Under the pieces are notes generated by a model. The model did no database searches. It was given only the letters and a program-made list of their open reading frames with translations, and was not told where the DNA came from. A program made the translations under genes and the position numbers. A DNA stretch of 64,000 bases, from assembly GCF_000424625.1 (NCBI RefSeq), contig NZ_AUKG01000003.1, positions 496,001 to 560,000 of the forward strand, written 5' to 3'. This DNA is from Conexibacter woesei Iso977N. GTDB lineage: Bacteria > Actinomycetota > Thermoleophilia > Solirubrobacterales > Solirubrobacteraceae. Shown here in pieces: positions 60,988 to 64,000 of the stretch. Numbering within the stretch: position 1 is the stretch's first letter; every line of letters starts with the position of its first letter.

Positions 60988-61712
60988 TCCGGGCGGTCAT
61001 CATGATGCTGTTGCTCACGACCGTCGCCGCCGCCCTGTCGGCGTGCGAGTCGACGGAGGAGAAGAGCGCCCGGATCGCCAGGGAGGGCAGGCAGGCGTTC
61101 ACGGACAACAAGACGTTGCGTGTGGATCGCTCGCGCGACCTGCGGGTCGCGCGGACCGCGGTGATCCGCGGCGACGGCGGCGCGATCGCCGCGGCGGTCG
61201 AGATCCGCAACGCGGGCGCGAAGGCCCAGCGCGACGTCCCGGTCCTGATCGACGTCCGCGGCAGCGGCGGGACCAGCCTGTACAAGAACGACACGGTCGG
61301 CCTGCAGCCCGCACTGCAGCGGCTCGCGTCGGTGCGCGCGCACGGGACGGCCTGGTGGGTCAACGACCAGGTGACCGCGGCGAGCGCGCCGCGCAGGGTC
61401 GTCGCCGAGGTCGGCGCCGCGCCCGCGGCGACCACGATCCCGGCGCTCGCGATCGAGGACCCGCACTTCGACGGCGACGCGACCGGCCGCTTCCTGACCG
61501 GCACGGTGACCAACCCCACCAACAAGCTGCTCAAGCAGGTCCCGGTCTTCGCGGTCGCGCTCAAGGGCTCACGCGTCGTCGCCGCGGGCCGCGCGTTCGT
61601 CACCAAGCTGCTGCCCAAGGGCGCCAGGAAGCGCGCCGCGTTCCGCATCTACTTCGTCGGCGACCCGCGCGGCGCGCGGGTCGCCCTGACCGTCGCACCC
61701 CCTGCCTCATGA
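60984..61712 (+). CDS. Lipoprotein following pstB
   Basis: 242 residues, GTG start overlapping the pstB stop (GTGA). Signal with lipobox LSAC, lipidated C21. The mature part is beta-rich, with two related halves resembling FxLyD-like immunoglobulin folds (AVEIRNAGAKAQRDVPVLIDV and GTVTNPTNKLLKQVPVFAVAL, in parts). It is attached outside the membrane and co-transcribed with pst, so it may help phosphate capture or sense the envelope. Not a known Pst component. Confidence 0.75.
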   Translation: MIRAVIMMLLLTTVAAALSACESTEEKSARIAREGRQAFTDNKTLRVDRSRDLRVARTAVIRGDGGAIAAAVEIRNAGAKAQRDVPVLIDVRGSGGTSLYKNDTVGLQPALQRLASVRAHGTAWWVNDQVTAASAPRRVVAEVGAAPAATTIPALAIEDPHFDGDATGRFLTGTVTNPTNKLLKQVPVFAVALKGSRVVAAGRAFVTKLLPKGARKRAAFRIYFVGDPRGARVALTVAPPAS

Positions 61713-61732
61713 GCATCATCAAGGAGAACGTC

Positions 61733-62347
61733 GTGACCACCTGCCCGAGCTGCGGAGCACCGCTCGCGGGTAACCAGCGCTACTGCCTGAACTGCGGCAC
61801 GCGCCATCCGGAGGCGCGCCTGGAGTTCCTCGACGTGCTCGACGAGGACGTCCGCGCGCGCAGCGCGCCGCCGGTCGTCGTGCAACCCCATGGGGTTGCT
61901 CCGGCGGGCGGGAGGCTCCAGGCCCACACCGGCCTGCTCGCGCTCGCGTCGCTGCTGGTGCTGACGCTGCTGTGCGGGCTGCTCGTCGGCCACTGGGTGA
62001 CCGACCGCAGGTCCAACGACGCGCCGGCCGTCGCGGCGCCCGCGCCGCAGGTGATCCGCGTGGAGGGCGGCGCCGCGACGTCGGCCGCGCCCGCCGCGAC
62101 CGCTCCGGCGACGAGCACGCCGGGCGCCGGCGCCGGCGCGGCGAGGACCGCGAGGAGGAGCGACAGCAGCGACGCGAAGACGGCCAAGGCGCCCAAGGGC
62201 GCCGTGTCGGTCAGGTCGCTCACCTCCAAGAAGGCCGTCGATGACGCGGTCAGGAAGGGCAAGCCGATCTCGACCGGGACCGGCAGGCTGCCGCCCAAGG
62301 ACGACAAGGCCGCCGGTGGCGGTTCGGCCTTCGAGACGATCGGATGA
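61733..62347 (+). CDS. Zinc-ribbon membrane protein of the pst operon
   Basis: About 204 residues. I prefer the GTG at 61733, with AAGGAG 6 nt upstream, though the ATG at 61709 overlaps the lipoprotein stop. Zinc ribbon CPSCGAP ... QRYCLNCG within the first 25 residues, almost the same as that in the divergent phosphoesterase-like gene. A membrane helix (LLALASLLVLTLLCGLLVGH) follows, then an extracytoplasmic Ala/Lys-rich part. Function unknown; probably works with its neighbours. Confidence 0.75.
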   Translation: MTTCPSCGAPLAGNQRYCLNCGTRHPEARLEFLDVLDEDVRARSAPPVVVQPHGVAPAGGRLQAHTGLLALASLLVLTLLCGLLVGHWVTDRRSNDAPAVAAPAPQVIRVEGGAATSAAPAATAPATSTPGAGAGAARTARRSDSSDAKTAKAPKGAVSVRSLTSKKAVDDAVRKGKPISTGTGRLPPKDDKAAGGGSAFETIG

Positions 62348-62724
62348 GCATGACCACCAACAACGAGACGCCGCTGCCCGGCCCGACGTCGCTCGACGAG
62401 CTGCGCCGCCGCCGCCACGAGCTCGCGCGCCAGGTCGCCGCGCTGACCTTCGACCTCGGCGGCCTGACCTTCGAGATGGCCACGCGCGACCACTACCGCC
62501 TCGACGTCCTCTCCCGCCGCGCCGCCGAGCTGCAGCGCGTGGACGCCGAGCTGGGCGAGGTCGAGCGCCTGCTGGCCGCCGCGCAGGACGGCGTCACCGG
62601 CGCCTGCCGATCCTGCGGCGCGGTCCGCTCGCGCGGCGCGACGTTCTGCTGGCAGTGCGGCCAGCCGCTGGTCGACGGGGTCGCGCCGCCCGCCGCCAGT
62701 CCGCGGGCAGACGTATCCGCATAA
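62344..62724 (+). CDS. Small coiled-coil zinc-ribbon protein
   Basis: 126 residues overlapping the previous gene by ATGA. Residues about 15-75 are Leu/Arg/Glu heptads (LDELRRRRHELARQVAAL and AAELQRVDAELGEVERLLAA) forming a coiled coil; a zinc ribbon CRSCGAV ... FCWQCGQ follows at about 88-108. Soluble, no membrane segment. It may oligomerise or bind nucleic acid or protein. Probably the last gene of the pst transcript. Confidence 0.72.
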   Translation: MSMTTNNETPLPGPTSLDELRRRRHELARQVAALTFDLGGLTFEMATRDHYRLDVLSRRAAELQRVDAELGEVERLLAAAQDGVTGACRSCGAVRSRGATFCWQCGQPLVDGVAPPAASPRADVSA

Positions 62725-62727
62725 ATT

Positions 62728-62738
62728 CGGTAGGAAAT
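62728..62738 (+). promoter_or_regulatory. CGGTAGGAAAT box upstream of ssuC
   Basis: The 11-mer lies just after the preceding gene and 8 bp before the first possible ssuC start. It matches the boxes at 4224-4234 and 10542-10552 beside other sulfur genes. Confidence 0.4.
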
Positions 62739-62745
62739 AGGGCAT

Positions 62746-63576
62746 ATGAGGTGCGAGCCCATGAGCGCACCTCCTTTCTCCGCATCCACCACCGTTCGCG
62801 CGGCGCGTCGCAGGGCGCCGCGCGCGATCAACCTGTCGTGGTTGGTCCGTTGGATCAGCCCACTGGCGATCCTGCTGCTCTGGCAGCTGGCGTCGTCGAC
62901 CGGCCTGCTCTCGCCGAAGGACCTGGCGGCGCCCACCACGATCCTCACCGCCGCGTGGGACCTGGTCCAGAACGGCCAGCTCCCGGACGCGTTGTTGGTG
63001 TCGTTGCGCCGGGCGGCGCTCGGCCTCGCCGTCGGGACCGCGTTCGCGGTCGTCCTCGGCGCGATCGCCGGGCTGTCGAAGACCGGCGACGCGATCGTCG
63101 ACCCGCCGCTGCAGATGCTGCGCACGCTGCCGCTGTTCGGCCTGATCCCGCTGTTCATCCTCTGGTTCGGGATCGGCGAGACGCCGAAGGTGCTGCTCGT
63201 CGCGCTCGGCGTCGTGATCCCGTTGTACCTCAACCTGGTCGCCGCGCTGCGCGGGATCGACCCGGAGCTGTTCGAGGTCGCCGACACGCTGCGCCTCACG
63301 CGGCGCGAGCGGTTCAAGCACATCATCATCCCGGGCGCGCTGCCCGGCGCGCTCGTCGGCTTCCGCCAGTCGCTGGGCGTCGCGTGGCTGGCGCTGGTCG
63401 TCGCCGAGCAGGTCAACGCCGGCTCGGGCCTCGGCTACCTCATCAACAACGCGCGGGATTTCCTGCAGACCGACGTCGTGGTCGTCGGGCTGCTCACCTA
63501 CGCGGTGCTCGGCCTGCTGACCGACTGGCTCGTCCGGATCCTCGAGCGGCGCGCGCTGCGCTGGCGGGACGCGTGA
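62746..63576 (+). CDS. ssuC: Sulfonate-type ABC transporter permease
   Basis: 276 residues from ATG 62746 (ATG 62761 possible). Six helices. LLLWQLASSTGLL, PPLQMLRTLPLFGLIPLFILWFGIGETPK in parts, and the EAA-type loop FEVADTLRLTRRERFKHIIIPGALPG (in parts) place it in the SsuC/TauC/NrtB family for sulfonates, taurine or nitrate. Its overlap (TGATG) with an ssuB-like gene, the shared 11-mer upstream and ssuD elsewhere in the window favour sulfonate. Confidence 0.85.
   Translation: MRCEPMSAPPFSASTTVRAARRRAPRAINLSWLVRWISPLAILLLWQLASSTGLLSPKDLAAPTTILTAAWDLVQNGQLPDALLVSLRRAALGLAVGTAFAVVLGAIAGLSKTGDAIVDPPLQMLRTLPLFGLIPLFILWFGIGETPKVLLVALGVVIPLYLNLVAALRGIDPELFEVADTLRLTRRERFKHIIIPGALPGALVGFRQSLGVAWLALVVAEQVNAGSGLGYLINNARDFLQTDVVVVGLLTYAVLGLLTDWLVRILERRALRWRDA
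62748..62773 (+). other. 8-bp inverted repeat spanning the ssuC start region
   Basis: GAGGTGCG and CGCACCTC pair exactly with a 10-nt spacer that contains the ATG at 62761. In mRNA the second ATG would lie in the loop and the GAGG would be sequestered, which could tune translation. Confidence 0.4.
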
Positions 63577-64000
63577 TGACGGTCGCCGCGCTCCACGACG
63601 CCGGGCGCAGCTTCGACGGCGCGGTCGTGCTCGACGGCGTCGACGTCGAGCTCGCACCCGGCGAGATCGTCGCGCTGCTCGGCCGCTCCGGCTCCGGCAA
63701 GACGACGTTGTTGAAGGCGTTGGCCGGGCTCGACCACGGTGTGACCGGCGCGGTCGACACGGCCGAGCGCGTCGCGGTCGTCTTCCAGGACCCGCGGCTG
63801 CTGCCGTGGCGCGACGTGCTCACCAACGTCGCGCTCGGCGTCCGCGGCCCGGACCCGGAGGGGCGGGCGCGCACCGCGCTGGCCGAGGTCGGTCTCGCCG
63901 GCCGCGAGCACGCGTGGCCGCGCCAGCTCTCCGGCGGCCAGCGCCAGCGCGTCGCGCTGGCCCGCGCGCTGGTGCGCGAGCCGGACCTGCTGCTGCTCGA
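63576..64000 (+). CDS. ssuB: Sulfonate-type ABC transporter ATPase, truncated by window end
   Basis: The first 141 codons are present; the frame is open to the edge. Walker A GRSGSGKTT, Q-loop FQDPRLLPWRDV (typical of SsuB/TauB) and signature LSGGQRQRVALARAL are seen; Walker B begins at the last bases. Its ATG overlaps the ssuC stop. It powers the import of sulfonates or related anions. Confidence 0.85.
   Translation, partial: MTVAALHDAGRSFDGAVVLDGVDVELAPGEIVALLGRSGSGKTTLLKALAGLDHGVTGAVDTAERVAVVFQDPRLLPWRDVLTNVALGVRGPDPEGRARTALAEVGLAGREHAWPRQLSGGQRQRVALARALVREPDLLLL

Overview
The window is very GC-rich, densely packed DNA with many ATGA, GTGA or TGATG stop/start overlaps and many GTG starts. 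This fits a chromosomal segment of a high-GC actinobacterium. Several exported proteins end in a Lys/Arg-rich domain closing in a Tyr-His-Thr-Cys motif, and there are two Ku genes and a SAM-IV riboswitch. From memory of such proteins I favour the Solirubrobacterales (Thermoleophilia), but this placement is inference. There are no rRNA genes, insertion sequences, phage genes or CRISPR arrays; the only tRNA is tRNA-Sec.

Layout. 1-1.8 kb: an MFS exporter running off the left edge, divergent from a MarR regulator across a perfect palindrome. 1.9-14.7 kb: a sulfur-scavenging region made of a SAM-IV riboswitch before a class V PLP enzyme, a CymR-like Rrf2 regulator, metNIQ, a flavin reductase, a sulfite-oxidase-like Tat protein, four luciferase-like flavin monooxygenases including SsuD, a quinone oxidoreductase and a 2OG-Fe(II) oxygenase. 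14.8-26.8 kb: fatty-acid-type catabolism (TetR, acyl-CoA dehydrogenase, enoyl-CoA hydratase, acyl-CoA synthetase), exporters, hydrolases and a short-chain dehydrogenase. 26.9-32.2 kb: two large secreted beta-rich proteins. 32.3-39.1 kb: a compact group of a dicarboxylate/amino-acid symporter, two secreted proteins that each carry a single cysteine (one thioredoxin-like), and a second class V PLP enzyme; this may be a cystine or thiol acquisition system. 39.1-41.7 kb: two Ku genes and an oxidoreductase.

41.7-52.0 kb is a self-contained selenocysteine module. selD, tRNA-Sec, selB and selA form one plus-strand unit. They converge on a minus-strand unit of fdhA, fdhB, fdhC and a formate channel. 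fdhA contains an in-frame UGA (codon 197) followed at once by a SECIS hairpin, so the two open frames there are one selenoprotein gene. tRNA-Sec ends one base before the selB ATG.

52-57.2 kb: an uncharacterised protein with an HDVFGH motif, a TPP enzyme, a cyclase-family hydrolase, and a minus-strand pair encoding a secreted Cys-containing protein and a zinc-ribbon, membrane-anchored, phosphoesterase-like protein. 57.3-62.7 kb: pstSCAB followed by a lipoprotein and two zinc-ribbon proteins. 62.7 kb to the end: ssuC and a truncated ssuB. A shared 11-mer (CGGTAG, then S, M, AAT) lies before metN, the monooxygenase cluster and ssuC, suggesting one sulfur regulon.
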